A DNA stretch of 64,000 nucleotides from Parastagonospora avenae f. sp. tritici 18332-5 (lineage: Eukaryota; Ascomycota; Dothideomycetes; Pleosporales; Phaeosphaeriaceae). Of the stretch, positions 54,542 to 64,000 are shown in pieces; position 1 is the stretch's first letter, and the number at the start of each line of letters is the position of its first letter. The position numbers and the translations under genes are program-made. The stretch is from contig JAFJTR010000044.1 in NCBI GenBank assembly GCA_022559985.1, forward strand, positions 186,001-250,000. Reading direction: 5' to 3'. Under the pieces are notes generated by a model, which was not told the DNA's origin, ran no database searches, and worked only from the letters and a program-made list of their open reading frames with translations.

Positions 54542-56037
54542 TTAGATCTTCTTCGCAATCTGCCAACCTGCAACACCCATCCTTGTGACACCAAACATCA
54601 ACGCACCGGCCAGAAGCATGATCCCCGAGAACAGGTTTAAGCCCCAGAACTTCCCATCATTCGCATCAACAATAGCGCCCGCGATTGGAGCCCCAACCAG
54701 TCCTGCGAACGAGATGCACGCGAACGTCACACCGACGTTTACGCCGATCCGCTCCACGGGCGAAATGTGCGCAATCTGCGCGGGCAGCAGCGACACAAAT
54801 GCACCCGATGCAAAGCCGTAAAGCGCGGCATAGACGATGAACGCGGCATTGTTGGATGCGGGAATGCCGAGTGCGAGCACGACGATGCCGGCGATGGTGC
54901 AAAAGAGGACTTGCATGTTGAATCTTCCCAACGTATCGGCGAGGAAGCCTGGGATGATGCGGCCGAAGATGCTTTGTGGGTTAGTCTTGACATCAAAGCA
55001 GAGGAAAGACGGATCTGCTCTTACCTTAAAGCATTGAGAACGGGGAGGAGATAGCCTGCAAGCCTCGCACTCATACCGGAATCGAGCGCCTGAACTTCGA
55101 TGAAGTTGATCGGTATGAAAAGTCCGAAGAAGAACAGAAATGCGGCCAAGGTGAGCAGATTGAAGTTCGTGTTCTTGAAGGGCTCGAGGAGGACTCGCAG
55201 CGTCAGGGCGCGCGGCCTGGGAGGCAGACGAGACGTGACCGTCACGCATGCCACGACCATCATCGCGAGGATGGTAAACGCAATGATACGCATTGCCCAC
55301 CCAAAGCCGACCTGGGGAATGAGATGGGACGCCATGATGGGGAATATCACGCCGCCCAGGCCGCTGCCTGCTGCCATGACACCGAACGCCAGTCCGCGCC
55401 TCTTGAGAAACCACGTCGGTATCGTGCTGGTCCCAGCCTGAACTACGCTTCGTCAGTATCCAACCCCAATCCTCGTCTGGACAACATACATATGCAATTC
55501 AGCCCCAGCGGCGAACACACCCCCTGCGCCAGCATAAACTGCCAATACTCTTTACACAAACTCGTCATCATCAGCCCCAGCACATGCAGTACTGTGCCCA
55601 CAACAAGCAACCACCGCGGCCCATGGCAATCGTAAAACCACCCGACCATCGGGCCCGGAATGAAGAAGACGAATATCTGCACCGACGGAATCCACGCGAT
55701 CGTCGACGCCGAGTATGCAGAGAGTTGGTGCTGCTGATAGTAGTTCTGGAATACGCCTAGGCAGTTGATCCAGCCGAAAGAGCAGAAGAGGCAACAAAAG
55801 CCGCCGAGCAGACAGAGGTAGGCGGATGCGCCGCCGTCGGGGAACTGGCTGGGCAAGCTGTTAGTGAGTTTGGATTTGGGAAGAGGGCGAGACGGACCTT
55901 GGGTGCAGTGGACTTATGGCTGCTGGTGCTTCTTGGTCTGGATTTGCTTTGTTGTCTGGGGCGGATGAGTGCTTCTCGTTGTTGACGATGGGCGAGCTGG
56001 GCTGCTCTTCGTCCACGAGAGTTGAGGGCTGAGACAT
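54542..56037 (-). CDS. MFS transporter, monocarboxylate-permease type (2)
   Basis: The model is complement(join(54542..54971,55025..55442,55490..55848,55898..56037)), 448 aa. Introns of 53, 47 and 49 nt have branch sites GACTAACC, CTGAC and CACTAAC; the first intron has an unusual GTCCGT donor. After a hydrophilic N-terminus (MSQPSTLVDEEQPSS) the first helix starts at PDGGASAYLCLLGGFCC. Further segments include FLKRRGLAFGVMAAGSGLGGVIFP, a family signature, and GRIIPGFLADTLGRFN. It is similar in type to the transporter at 50.3-51.9 kb but not a close duplicate. A proton-coupled organic-acid carrier is inferred. Confidence 0.87.
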
Positions 56038-56414
56038 CGTGTAATGATTCGCCTCCTACTCAAATCGTAGGATAAATGCAACTCGTGGCTGTGGAAAGGT
56101 AGAGCGGATATCGCATCTTTGCATGCGCAGGCAGGCGCGCAGTCTAGAGGGTTGTCGTGGCTCGCGCAATTGAACGTCCGAGACCGAGCTCGCGCTGTAC
56201 AAGGCGCGAAACGTCGAATTTCGGGGGTTAAAGCGAGTGTGCATTCCGCTCGGGCGGATAATGCGCTGCACAGCGCGAGGCAGGGAGGAACATTACTCTA
56301 TGTGATTACAGAGGGCGAGGTTTTGGTGTTGGCACTTGACGGTTGGTAGTGTACGCCTGGGGTAGTGCTCTGTTCCTACCGACAACTCCACTCAACCTTT
56401 TAAAATAAATAATA
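56038..56414. other. Intergenic region
   Basis: This 377-bp stretch between MFS gene 2 and the 3' end of SAC1 shows nothing else. Confidence 0.4.
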
Positions 56415-56579
56415 TTACAATGCATACTTAATCGCGTCTACCCAAGGCACAACCAGCACGCTCGCCGAGAATGCTGCAATCCCAATGAAAACCAACGGGT
56501 TCCACTTTCCCCGTCTACTCAATCCTCTTCTTCCCCTCCTCCAAGCCCAGTAATCGCGCATCGCTCTTGCCGCGCTCAT
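56415..56579 (-). CDS. Candidate 54-aa single-pass membrane protein overlapping SAC1 3' end
   Basis: An ATG at 56577-56579 (A at -3) opens a 54-codon frame that overlaps the last exon of SAC1 in a different frame and continues about 100 bp past its stop. The product has an Arg/Trp-rich start (MSAARAMRDYWAWRRGRR) and a hydrophobic C-terminal helix (FIGIAAFSASVLVVPW). This resembles small mitochondrial or ER single-pass proteins in composition. It could be translated from the SAC1 mRNA or from its own transcript. It may also be chance. Confidence 0.35.
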   Translation of the reverse strand: MSAARAMRDYWAWRRGRRGLSRRGKWNPLVFIGIAAFSASVLVVPWVDAIKYAL

Positions 56580-58727
56580 GTTTCGTGCCAACCAATCCGC
56601 CAACAACGGGGTTCTGCGAAACTTTTGACAGTTTCTCCTGGTACGCTTCGATCTGAGAAGGGAGGCGGTTGAGTTTGGGCCAGTTGACCTGTATAATAAT
56701 TAGTCATTGCCGTCAACGTCACGTCAGCAAAACTTACGTAGAGAGTGCCGTTGCTCCAGATGAAGTTGAGGCAGGCAGCTGCCGTGCCCAGACTGAGGAG
56801 CATGAGGAGGCGCAACGGCCATGTGGCGGCGTCGGGTGCGCGACGCGTGAGCGACCCAACGAGGATGAAGAACATACTTGCAGCGAAGATGTACGGGACT
56901 GATTGGATGAAGATGGGTCTCCGGTCGGCGAAGAGCAATTGTCCTCCGATCGCTGAGTCGCTGGGCAGGTATGTGCCGAGGAAGAGGTCGAAGGCGTCTT
57001 GTCGCGGTCCATCGCTGAAGTTGTTGAGGCAGTACCGCGTGATGGAGTTGTTGAGATCTTGCAACGCGCCGGCTTTGGTCCTGACACCCAGACGAGTGAA
57101 GTCTGTCTTTAGCGCACCGGTGCCAGAGTAAGATTTCGACACGACATCTGCGTTGTCGGCCCATACGTTGCGAAATAAGAACTCGAACTGCTTATCTTCT
57201 TCGGCAGACTCGCCTTCGCGCATCAACCCGAGGTCGATGAGCATGCGCGACAGAATGAAGCGACCAATCATGCTTTGCACGACGTTCGTTCGGTCAAGAC
57301 AGTCCATGCAGTTCGTTCGCACCACAGCAGTCTGGTGCCCGCGGACCTCAACACGACCGGCATCACCAGGCATATCGACACCACGGAAATAGCCGTGCTT
57401 TAGAACATGGGGTGCGAGCTGGTCCATTAGGAGTTTTGCGCGATGCCACTGGAGGCCCTTTGTTTCATTGTGGAAGTCAAAGTAGACGTAGTGTATGCGG
57501 TCGTAGGCTGTTTGAGCATTGCTGGGCTCGATGACGTGGAACTTCTCGTCGGTGATCTTATCGCCTTCAGTGTTTTCGACAGGCGAAGTGTGCAGGTACT
57601 CGACCATCTCCTCGTATGCCTCCTTGACGCGCTGCTCGCGACCTTTCTGGTTGACAAGGTTGACGAGCCAGTTGTCGCCGTACAGTCGTATTTGCTCAGC
57701 GAAATGCTTCTTCGCAGCTGGTACGGCGTTTTCGACACCGCGCACTTGAAGCTTTGGGGTGTATTTCAACGTGTTGATCTCGGTCCAGTACACAGGCACA
57801 CTCCCCCTGGTCTGGACGTAAGCAAGCACCTGCGTCTCCTTGCTTGCATTGCCGCCCGCTGCGCCATTCTGGTTGGAGCCGAATCCGCCTGGGCCACCAG
57901 AAGCATTGTCGTTGAGTATGATGGTCTGCTCCGTCTCGTTGAAGTTGGACACATTTCCGTTGTCGTCGATGCCACGTGAAAAGTATCGCGTACCAGCCTT
58001 GAGTCGCGACCGGCGGGTGATAAGGATGAAGGTCAGCGCAGTGCCCTTGATGGACGTGTTTTTGACCTCCAGCATGCCGTACATGACGGGCAGAATATAA
58101 GGGTCCACATCAGGCTGCTGACCGCTCGAGTGCCTGCCATAGCCAGTGCTGAGCCCCCCTCGGAAGTCAATCAGGTCGCTCTGCACGAAGCGGTTCCAGA
58201 AGAAGCGGTCGTCGGCGCGCTTCCACAGTGGGGTCGAGGGGTCGGAGTGGGCTTGGCGCTGGAAGCTGTTGGTGATATCGAAGGAGTAGGAGAAGAACAG
58301 CGGCGACGTCTTAATGAGGCTCTTCAGCAGGCCAAGGTAGTTGTCTTCGTCGGGGTCGTGCAGTGGACGTTCGCGGAGTGGCAGGAACTCGGTGGTGATG
58401 ACCTTGTAAATCATGTGACCCTTGATCCTGCCCATGGGCTGGGCCTTGGTGATTACGATTATGTACTTGTCTTTGCACGCATCAGCTTCCCGCCCTGTTT
58501 GAAGAGCACATTTCATATGTACCTAGCCGCAGCTTGATGATGCCGAGTATGCCTGCAATGCTCGACACGCGCTTGGAACCCAGCAGCTTGCCATCGTGAA
58601 GGCGTATGTCACCTGACGGGCGGTCGATTACCAGCGTCGGCGCAGAGGGCGAGGATGGCGACGAGAAGGCATAGTGCGAGGGCGACGAGTGGACATTGAT
58701 GTCGCGGAAAGGGAGGGCGGTGCTCAT
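56515..58727 (-). CDS. SAC1: SAC1-type phosphoinositide phosphatase
   Basis: The model is complement(join(56515..56688,56738..58470,58523..58727)), 703 aa. Introns of 49 and 52 nt have GTAAGT and GTACAT donors. The SAC domain covers about residues 70-500 and contains the catalytic CX5R loop RTNCMDCLDRTN near residue 452. Two membrane helices follow near residues 580-640 (FIQSVPYIFAASMFFILVG; LRLLMLLSLGTAAACLNFIW), and the cytoplasmic tail ends KKRIE. SAC1 dephosphorylates phosphatidylinositol 4-phosphate (also 3-phosphate) at the ER and Golgi and controls lipid transfer at contact sites. The length is slightly above the yeast protein because of an insert rich in Gly/Asn. It is divergent from the Rab5-class gene. 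Confidence 0.94.
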
Positions 58728-59109
58728 GGCGGGGGCAGTAGCTCCGGGAGCTGTGCAGAGAGCAGAGAGCTTCGTTTTGAGTATATCAGACCAGCAATGC
58801 CTGCGCTGCCGTGTGCTGGGTTGGTGTAGTCGCAATGTGTTTTCTCCAACGGCCGCGGCTTCGTCATGGCCCACTAGGTACGCCCGATTGGCAGGGGTCT
58901 GGCGGTGGTGGTGCCAAGGTGCAACTCGTCACAGCGCAACGACCCGTGCACCTCTATTCATCTGCAACACTGCACTTCAGTCCTCCACCTCTACCCTCCT
59001 GAACACCGCTCACCACCCCGAGTGAATCTTCCGCCTCCTCGCGCATACTCGAAACCATATCTCGAAACCCCAACGACCCGGAAAGCGCCGCGTCATTACA
59101 TCTCCCACC
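58728..59109. promoter_or_regulatory. Bidirectional promoter of SAC1 and Rab5-class GTPase
   Basis: 382 bp separate the two start codons, so both promoters and leaders lie here. The right part is pyrimidine-rich (ctccacctctaccctcct). Both genes act in membrane traffic, so co-regulation is possible. Confidence 0.45.
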
Positions 59110-59930
59110 ATGTCCGCTAGAGTGCAGCAGGGACAACGGCCTGGAGGCTCCGGCTCCCGGTTCGCCCAGTTCAAGCTGGTGCTGCTTGGTATGGTTCCGT
59201 CCCATATGTTTACACGTGATCAGTACTAATAGATGCAGGTGAATCCGCCGTCGGAAAGGTGCGCATGCATATCAGGGCAAGGCAGCCATGTGATAGCTAA
59301 CATGTCTCCAGTCCTCACTCGTGCTGCGCTTTGTCAAGGACCAATTCGACGACTACCGAGAATCCACCATCGGAGCCGCTTTCCTCACCCAGACCATCGC
59401 CCTCGACGAGAACACAACCGTAAAGTTCGAGATCTGGGATACCGCCGGCCAGGAGCGCTACAAGTCACTCGCGCCCATGTATTACAGGAATGCAAACTGC
59501 GCTGTAGTAGTATACGACATTACACAGGCTGTACGTGATAGTGCGTTTCCGGATGTATTGCACAACTGACACACTCCAGGCTTCACTAGACAAGGCCAAG
59601 GCGTGGGTTAAGGAGCTGCAACGCCAGGCCAACGAGAACATCATCATCGCCCTTGCCGGTAACAAGCTTGATTTGGTCACCGAGTCACCTGACAAGCGCG
59701 CCATCCAGACAGCCGATGCGGAGCAGTATGCTCGCGAGGCCGGCCTCCTCTTCTTCGAGACATCTGCAAAGACGAGCGAGAACGTCCGCGAACTATTCAC
59801 AGCCATCGCCAAGAAGCTGCCGCTCGACCAAGCTGGACCACGCAATCTGAGGCCAGGACAACAACGAGCAGGTGTAAACCTCAGGCCCGAGGCCAACCAG
59901 ACCCAAGGACCCGGAGGCTGCAACTGCTAG
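59110..59930 (+). CDS. ypt5: Rab5-class small GTPase (Vps21/Ypt5-like)
   Basis: The model is join(59110..59188,59239..59258,59312..59530,59580..59930), 222 aa. The second exon has only 20 nt and encodes most of the P-loop. The joined motifs are complete: GESAVGKSS, effector loop ESTIGAAF, WDTAGQE, NKLD and ETSAK. The C-terminus CNC carries two cysteines for double geranylgeranylation. The switch I sequence with AAFLTQT identifies the Rab5 group, which controls homotypic fusion and transport at early endosomes with the CORVET complex. All introns (50, 53 and 49 nt) have good signals, including TACTAAT and GCTAAC branch sites. Confidence 0.94.
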
Positions 59931-61109
59931 GTGTTTTACGATGTCGTGGTTTAATGTACAGGCAGATTGCGGCGTGTGCACTTTGTACCAGTGAGCGAGT
60001 CTGCGCCACTCAACGAGTTACAATTTGGCATGTTACCATCTCCCATTTCGCGTTTCCGTTTCCCGTGCACATATCTGGGCCTCTGGAGTAAGGTTTTTCG
60101 ATTACTGCAGATTCTGCTGTGAGTTACAGAAGAGACATGGGGCTACCTGACCAATCTATTTAATGATTTCAATATCCATATTTGCACAATTCACGTCATT
60201 CCAAGCTTTCAATGTCCTCTCCCATCATGCTCACTTCGTAGCAGCCGTGGTATGCTTTTCAGCTACGTTGAAAAGTCTCGTCTCAGGTCGCATCGGCGAC
60301 ATCCGCGCAATCCTGTGATCGAGACATAAAAGCCACCTCGTCGCTCAAGAATACTTGAAAGTCTACTGCAAGAGTCCTCAAGACGTCTATCCACATCCTG
60401 ATGCAGCGTCCTCCTAGCAGATCAAAGTCATGTGCGACGTGAACCGCCACAGTCTGTAACACGTCATTAAACATCCATCTGACTAGGCCAGGGTAGTAGA
60501 AGTCTACCGGACTCTGGATCCTTATTCTCGTATTAGAGGGTTACCAACGAATCTCCTGTCTCTATCTTTGATCGGTGTCGTGCTGGTACTCCAACAGTTG
60601 TCGGGTCGCAGTACGCCACAATCAAGTAGCAGTCAGGGACGACGACACCAGCGTACAACGATGAAGCAAACCTCCATAGATTTCACGTCACTTCACACCA
60701 CTGACATGGTTCAAGGTGCACTGCGTCTTGCTATCTGCATCCTCAATCAGCCCTAGATGCTGGGCTAACCGTTCGTACCACTTCAACTACAACCGCATCG
60801 ATGTAGATAGATCCCGATACCCAGGTCTTGGATCCCAATCACAGCCGCATTCCTCGCTACACATGTGCGCATGTTTCGCAGAAGCAAGACCACGATCCGA
60901 ATCTGGGTGTTAGGTCATTAGCTCGTACCAAATATTGACCGCATCACGTCTGCCATGGCCACCACACAGCGCAACATGTATATAGCCCAACGCCATCTTC
61001 GCCAGAAGAAGTCACTACTCATCACCAAGAGAACATTCGGTCTCTCACTCTACATTTGCTTGAACAAAGATTTCCAGTTTAACAGCCACATTCGCTTCAC
61101 ACCGCCACA
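59931..61109. other. Intergenic region
   Basis: No supported gene. A TATATA element at about 60976 lies 130 bp upstream of the small secreted protein and is a likely TATA box. Confidence 0.45.
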
Positions 61110-61629
61110 ATGCACTTCTCCAGGCTCCTCACTCTCGCCTCCACGGCCCTCGCCCTCCCCTCCCCCTCCATCTCTCCATCAATGCAAATCTGCGTCTCCC
61201 GCTTCCAGGCCTACACCTCACCCTCCTCCACCAATTGGACCTCCTTCTTCGTCGCCGACGCCGCCGAATCAAACATCCACCAATGCACCTACTCCTCCCC
61301 CGCACCCCTGGCCAACCCCAACACCTGGCACAAGTGCAAGTGCCGCAAGGGTAGCGGCGTGGATATGGCGTTTCAATTTGGAGAGGATATGAGTAGGGTG
61401 GGACTCAGGAAGGGGTGGATGGATGGGGCTGGGTGAGTATATTATCTGGAAGGGGGATTTTGTAGGTGGGGCTAATTATTTTGGTGATAGGATGTACATG
61501 ACGGGATTCGCGGATGGGCAGACAAATTGGTGTGATGAGAAGGGAGGAAATGTTACGGTGAAGGGGGATGTGAGATTTTATCAGAGGAAGGAGGAGTGGG
61601 TTTTGACGATGGATAAGTTGTCCGCTTGA
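61110..61629 (+). CDS. Small secreted cysteine-containing protein
   Basis: The model is join(61110..61432,61491..61629), 153 aa. The 58-nt intron has donor GTGAGT, branch-like GCTAAT and acceptor GATAG. Residues 1-16 are a signal peptide (MHFSRLLTLASTALAL). The mature part is about 135 residues with five cysteines (QICVS, HQCTY, KCKCRK, NWCDE) and one N-glycosylation site in NWTSF plus one in NVTV. No enzyme motif is seen. Size, secretion and Cys content fit a fungal effector-like or wall-associated protein, but this is only a general resemblance. Codon use in the first exon is unusually C-rich compared with the second. Confidence 0.72.
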
Positions 61630-62077
61630 AGATCGGGGAGAGCTAGAAGTGAAGTTGTGAGTAGGGGTTAGCAATATGAGATTCTGGATTTGGAGTTGGA
61701 GTCTTTCGCGTGTTTTGGGGTAAGGATGGGGAGAGTGTATGAGAAAATATGTGTGGCGAGATGTGCTTTGGTGGTTTGCTGCGTTTAATAGACTGGGAAG
61801 AATACATTGCGTTTGCCACGAACTTTGAGTTGTCTCCTGTGTTGAGCATGTTGTCCACACACGATAGTGTCTAAAGAAATCTCGAGTCTCGATATCTCCA
61901 CTGTATCTCTGTTCCCATACACCATCTGATCGGAGGCACAAGCACGTGATGTTCGCGTCTCGCTAGGCCGACCCTAGTGAACTTCTTAGCACGGCGCGTC
62001 TCTAGCCTCATCTTCTCCAACGTCATGTCTCACACACCTCACTCAAACCGCTCCATGGAGCTCCAACACACAGCAAC
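61630..62077. other. Intergenic region
   Basis: This 448-bp stretch shows no supported feature. Confidence 0.4.
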
Positions 62078-62770
62078 ATGGACGCCTCCAACCCCCCATC
62101 CGCTCCGCTACCCCCCATCCCCGACGCCCTCCTCCCTGCCCGCAAAAAATACGCCCATCTCTACATGCCCCTAATCACCGCCCTGTTCATTGGCACCAAC
62201 CCCATCATCACCGCCCCTGGCCGCCCCACTCCCTGGCTGCTCGTCGCCACCTTCGCGCTGCCCACATACCTGCTCGCCTCCACGCTGTACCCCGCGAATC
62301 GCGGAATCCCCTCCAGCGTGGTGAGATTCACGCGCCGGCACGATGCGTTCCGCGCATTCGTGCTGTTCATGTACGGCCGGCTTTTCGGCACGCCATTCAA
62401 TCTGCAGTTTTTGATTGCGGACTACATCGCGAGCTATGTGCTGGGCTACGCCATCGGCGAAAAGCCCGTAAAACGCCATTCGGAATTCTTACTCGCGATT
62501 TTCTGGGTGGGCGCGAGCGCACTCGTCTTGAATTATCTGCTGCCGGGGAATTTCTGGGTTACCGTGGCGGATCGCGCGATTTGGCGGGCGGCGTGGTTGG
62601 CGCTGGTGGATGATGTTGTTGGGTCGCTGGAGAGGCCGGATGTTAGGAGCGCGGGAGGGCGGTTGAGGTTGGTGCTTGTGCAGTCGGGGGTTATTTTGGG
62701 GGTGGTTTGGTGGGTGCAGGCGTTGGGTAGGAGGGGGAGGGAGATTAGGTTGGGGAGGGAGGAGGCCTGA
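62078..62770 (+). CDS. Multi-pass membrane protein, unknown function
   Basis: ATG 62078 opens 230 codons without intron. Five or six hydrophobic segments can be seen (YMPLITALFIGTNPII; WLLVATFALPTYLLAS; FLIADYIASYVLGYAIG; FLLAIFWVGASALVLNYLL; LVLVQSGVILGVVWWV), separated by short charged loops. A Pro-rich N-terminal 20 residues lies outside the membrane. The C-terminal end is basic. I do not recognise the family. The nucleotide sequence shifts from C-rich codons at the start to G-rich codons at the end. Confidence 0.68.
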   Translation: MDASNPPSAPLPPIPDALLPARKKYAHLYMPLITALFIGTNPIITAPGRPTPWLLVATFALPTYLLASTLYPANRGIPSSVVRFTRRHDAFRAFVLFMYGRLFGTPFNLQFLIADYIASYVLGYAIGEKPVKRHSEFLLAIFWVGASALVLNYLLPGNFWVTVADRAIWRAAWLALVDDVVGSLERPDVRSAGGRLRLVLVQSGVILGVVWWVQALGRRGREIRLGREEA

Positions 62771-62792
62771 TGGGAATGGGACGATTGTTGGA

Positions 62793-62993
62793 CTAGTCTG
62801 ACTGTGAGGTCCTGGCAGCCTCCTTGAGCCCATACAGCGCGCCTGCTAAGTCCCCTGGAAAACCACCACGCTCAAGCGATGTGAAGTCTGGTTGAACCCA
62901 GTCGATCTTGCTCGCACCAAAGCTGACAGCATCGTCCGAGCCCGGCTCAGAATGAAACGCCAGTCCTCGGAAACTCGCTTCCTTCTTAGGCAT
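62793..62993 (-). CDS. Hypothetical small protein (or terminal exon)
   Basis: From ATG 62991-62993 a 66-codon frame reads MPKKEASFRGLAFHSEPGSD and ends near KEAARTSQSD. The composition is protein-like and regular (FGASKIDWVQPDFTSLERGG). It could be an independent small protein or the last exon of a gene further right. Confidence is limited. Its stop codon is 22 bp from that of the convergent membrane protein gene. Confidence 0.4.
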   Translation of the reverse strand: MPKKEASFRGLAFHSEPGSDDAVSFGASKIDWVQPDFTSLERGGFPGDLAGALYGLKEAARTSQSD

Positions 62994-63589
62994 CCTATGC
63001 CAATTGCATGCCACGCTTGCGAACGAGATCTAGTACCGCGCGTCAGAAAGCGTGGTCCTTTGCGTGGTCCTTTGCGCGGTCATTCGAAAACTTGATTGGT
63101 TCGATAAGATATTGGCAAACGGCAACACAGTTGGCGGAACTGACTGCGATAGAAGAGCTCAATCAAATTTGCGACAAACCGCGATACTATAATTTACAGC
63201 TTACATATCAACCCCTCAAGCATCTGCCCAAACTCCGAAGAAGCACCAATACTGTCCACGATCCCATATACACGACGAGCTCCTGTAACTTGGTCACCAA
63301 AACCACATCCAAAATCAAATCGCCGCCTAGTTCGAATGAGATGGAAGATGTTGTGTCCTTGAAGTGAAACAGTTGGAAGCTACTTGTGTCCAAAAGGCAG
63401 CCAACTTTGGGAGAAGCCTCGTCTGCTATTTCAACGCTCATGCGTATTACACACTATTACACCTGGTTACCTGATGTGCTCGGAGCAGACATCTCTGTCC
63501 ATACCGCCTCTCAGGCACGATGCCTGCTTTCTTCGACTTTCTGGCGATGGAAGGGGGCTGGCGGATCTGAATGCTTCTCCTAGACTCAC
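62994..63589. other. Intergenic region
   Basis: No supported gene. A short tandem of the 12-mer GTGGTCCTTTGC (two full copies and one altered) lies at about 63052-63078. Confidence 0.4.
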
Positions 63590-64000
63590 TCACCCTCGCT
63601 GACGGTACGCAGTATATGTTGGTGGCTCGGGGCTAACTTCACGGGGATTACCAGCAGCTGGTGGAGGACGAAGGCGGAGCTGCTCTCTTGCATGGTGGTC
63701 AGGAGAAGAATCACGAGATGGTGCTTCCAGGAATGGGTTGACTGAGGCGACAGCGACACCATCTCTTTGACTCTTCAGGACGGGATGCATTTCCTGGTTT
63801 TCCTCGAGCTCCGAATCCTCAGCCAAGCGGTGGCGATGAGGTCCGGCGAGGCCAATTTTGCCATTGCAATCGTCGCAGCGACGTTTGCGACAGCAGCAGC
63901 AGAGATGACGAGACAGCCACGAGCGCGGCATCTTGGCGTCGGCGCCGTGAACGAAGCGACCAGGATGGACAATATTCCACACAAGAATGGCCAACCACAT
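63590..64000 (-). CDS. C-terminal tail of a probable membrane protein (cut by window edge)
   Basis: The frame enters from the right edge and runs to TGA 63590-63592. It begins in a hydrophobic end (MWLAILVWNIVHPGRF) that looks like the last membrane helix followed by HPGR, a combination seen in RTA1-like and some other seven-helix fungal proteins. A striking CCCCRKRRCDDC cluster follows; it could be palmitoylated or bind metal. The remaining cytosolic tail is Pro/Ser/Glu-rich. A GTGAGT donor overlaps the stop region, so one more exon may exist. The ATG at the edge may be internal. Family assignment is tentative. Confidence 0.5.
   Translation of the reverse strand: MWLAILVWNIVHPGRFVHGADAKMPRSWLSRHLCCCCRKRRCDDCNGKIGLAGPHRHRLAEDSELEENQEMHPVLKSQRDGVAVASVNPFLEAPSRDSSPDHHAREQLRLRPPPAAGNPREVSPEPPTYTAYRQRG

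Noticed and set aside
50305..56037. Secondary-metabolite or nutrient cluster around the two MFS transporters
   Set aside because: The genes between and beside them (THO1-like, SAC1) are housekeeping; no synthase, oxidase or cluster regulator is present.
57427..58537. Several frames on both strands within SAC1
   Set aside because: They overlap the conserved phosphatase exon and lack motifs.
1..64000. tRNA, rRNA, CRISPR array, riboswitch or bacterial-type operon
   Set aside because: No cloverleaf B-box pattern, rRNA core or regularly spaced repeat was seen on either strand, and the gene structure is eukaryotic.

Overview
The window looks like nuclear DNA of a filamentous ascomycete, most likely a dothideomycete of the Pleosporales type. 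Introns are short (45-70 nt) with GTAnGT donors and CTRAC-type branch sites. The conserved genes (MIC60, SAC1, a Rab5-class GTPase, a G3BP-like protein, a DUF2828/vWA protein) read as fungal, and a Tc1/mariner element shows RIP-like decay. All exon joins below were deduced by eye from splice signals and frame, not from transcripts.

Layout. 1-3.9 kb: the tail of a coiled-coil protein and a DUF2828/vWA gene. 4.3-20 kb: a lineage-specific accessory block. It holds two poorly conserved minus-strand genes whose frames run through internal stop codons, then a cluster of RING-H2-type genes (10.8-11.7, 13.4-14.4, 14.7-16.9 and 18.5-18.8 kb) with related RING-less genes between them. A duplicated 183-bp promoter segment (18.36 and 19.58 kb) and a dispersed repeat (4.3-4.5 and 19.3-19.4 kb) lie near the ends of the block. 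20.4-25.8 kb: a Ca2+/H+ exchanger-type transporter, a GPI-anchored secreted protein and a sedolisin protease with an altered catalytic residue. 26.5-28.1 kb: a complete but dead Tc1/mariner element with inverted repeats and a TA target duplication. 28.2-39 kb: a small hypothetical gene, a C2H2 protein, MIC60, a G3BP-like NTF2/RRM protein and a septin-like GTPase. 39-42.4 kb: gene-poor. 42.4-47.9 kb: a SET/MYND methyltransferase divergent from a LisH-WD40 protein, then an RRM protein. 50.3-56 kb: two monocarboxylate-type MFS transporters flanking a THO1-like SAP protein. 56.4-64 kb: SAC1 (with an overlapping 54-codon ORF), the Rab5-class GTPase, a small secreted protein, a multi-pass membrane protein, and the tail of a probable membrane protein cut by the window edge.

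The conserved genes act mainly in organelle and membrane biology (MICOS, ER/Golgi phosphoinositides, endosomal fusion) and RNA handling (THO1, G3BP-like, RRM). I found no biosynthetic gene cluster, tRNA, rRNA or CRISPR array. The strongest leads for something undescribed are the RING-H2 cluster with its shared helical C-terminal region, the in-frame stops in its two neighbours, the duplicated promoter segment, the Asp-to-Asn sedolisin, and the small ORF overlapping SAC1.
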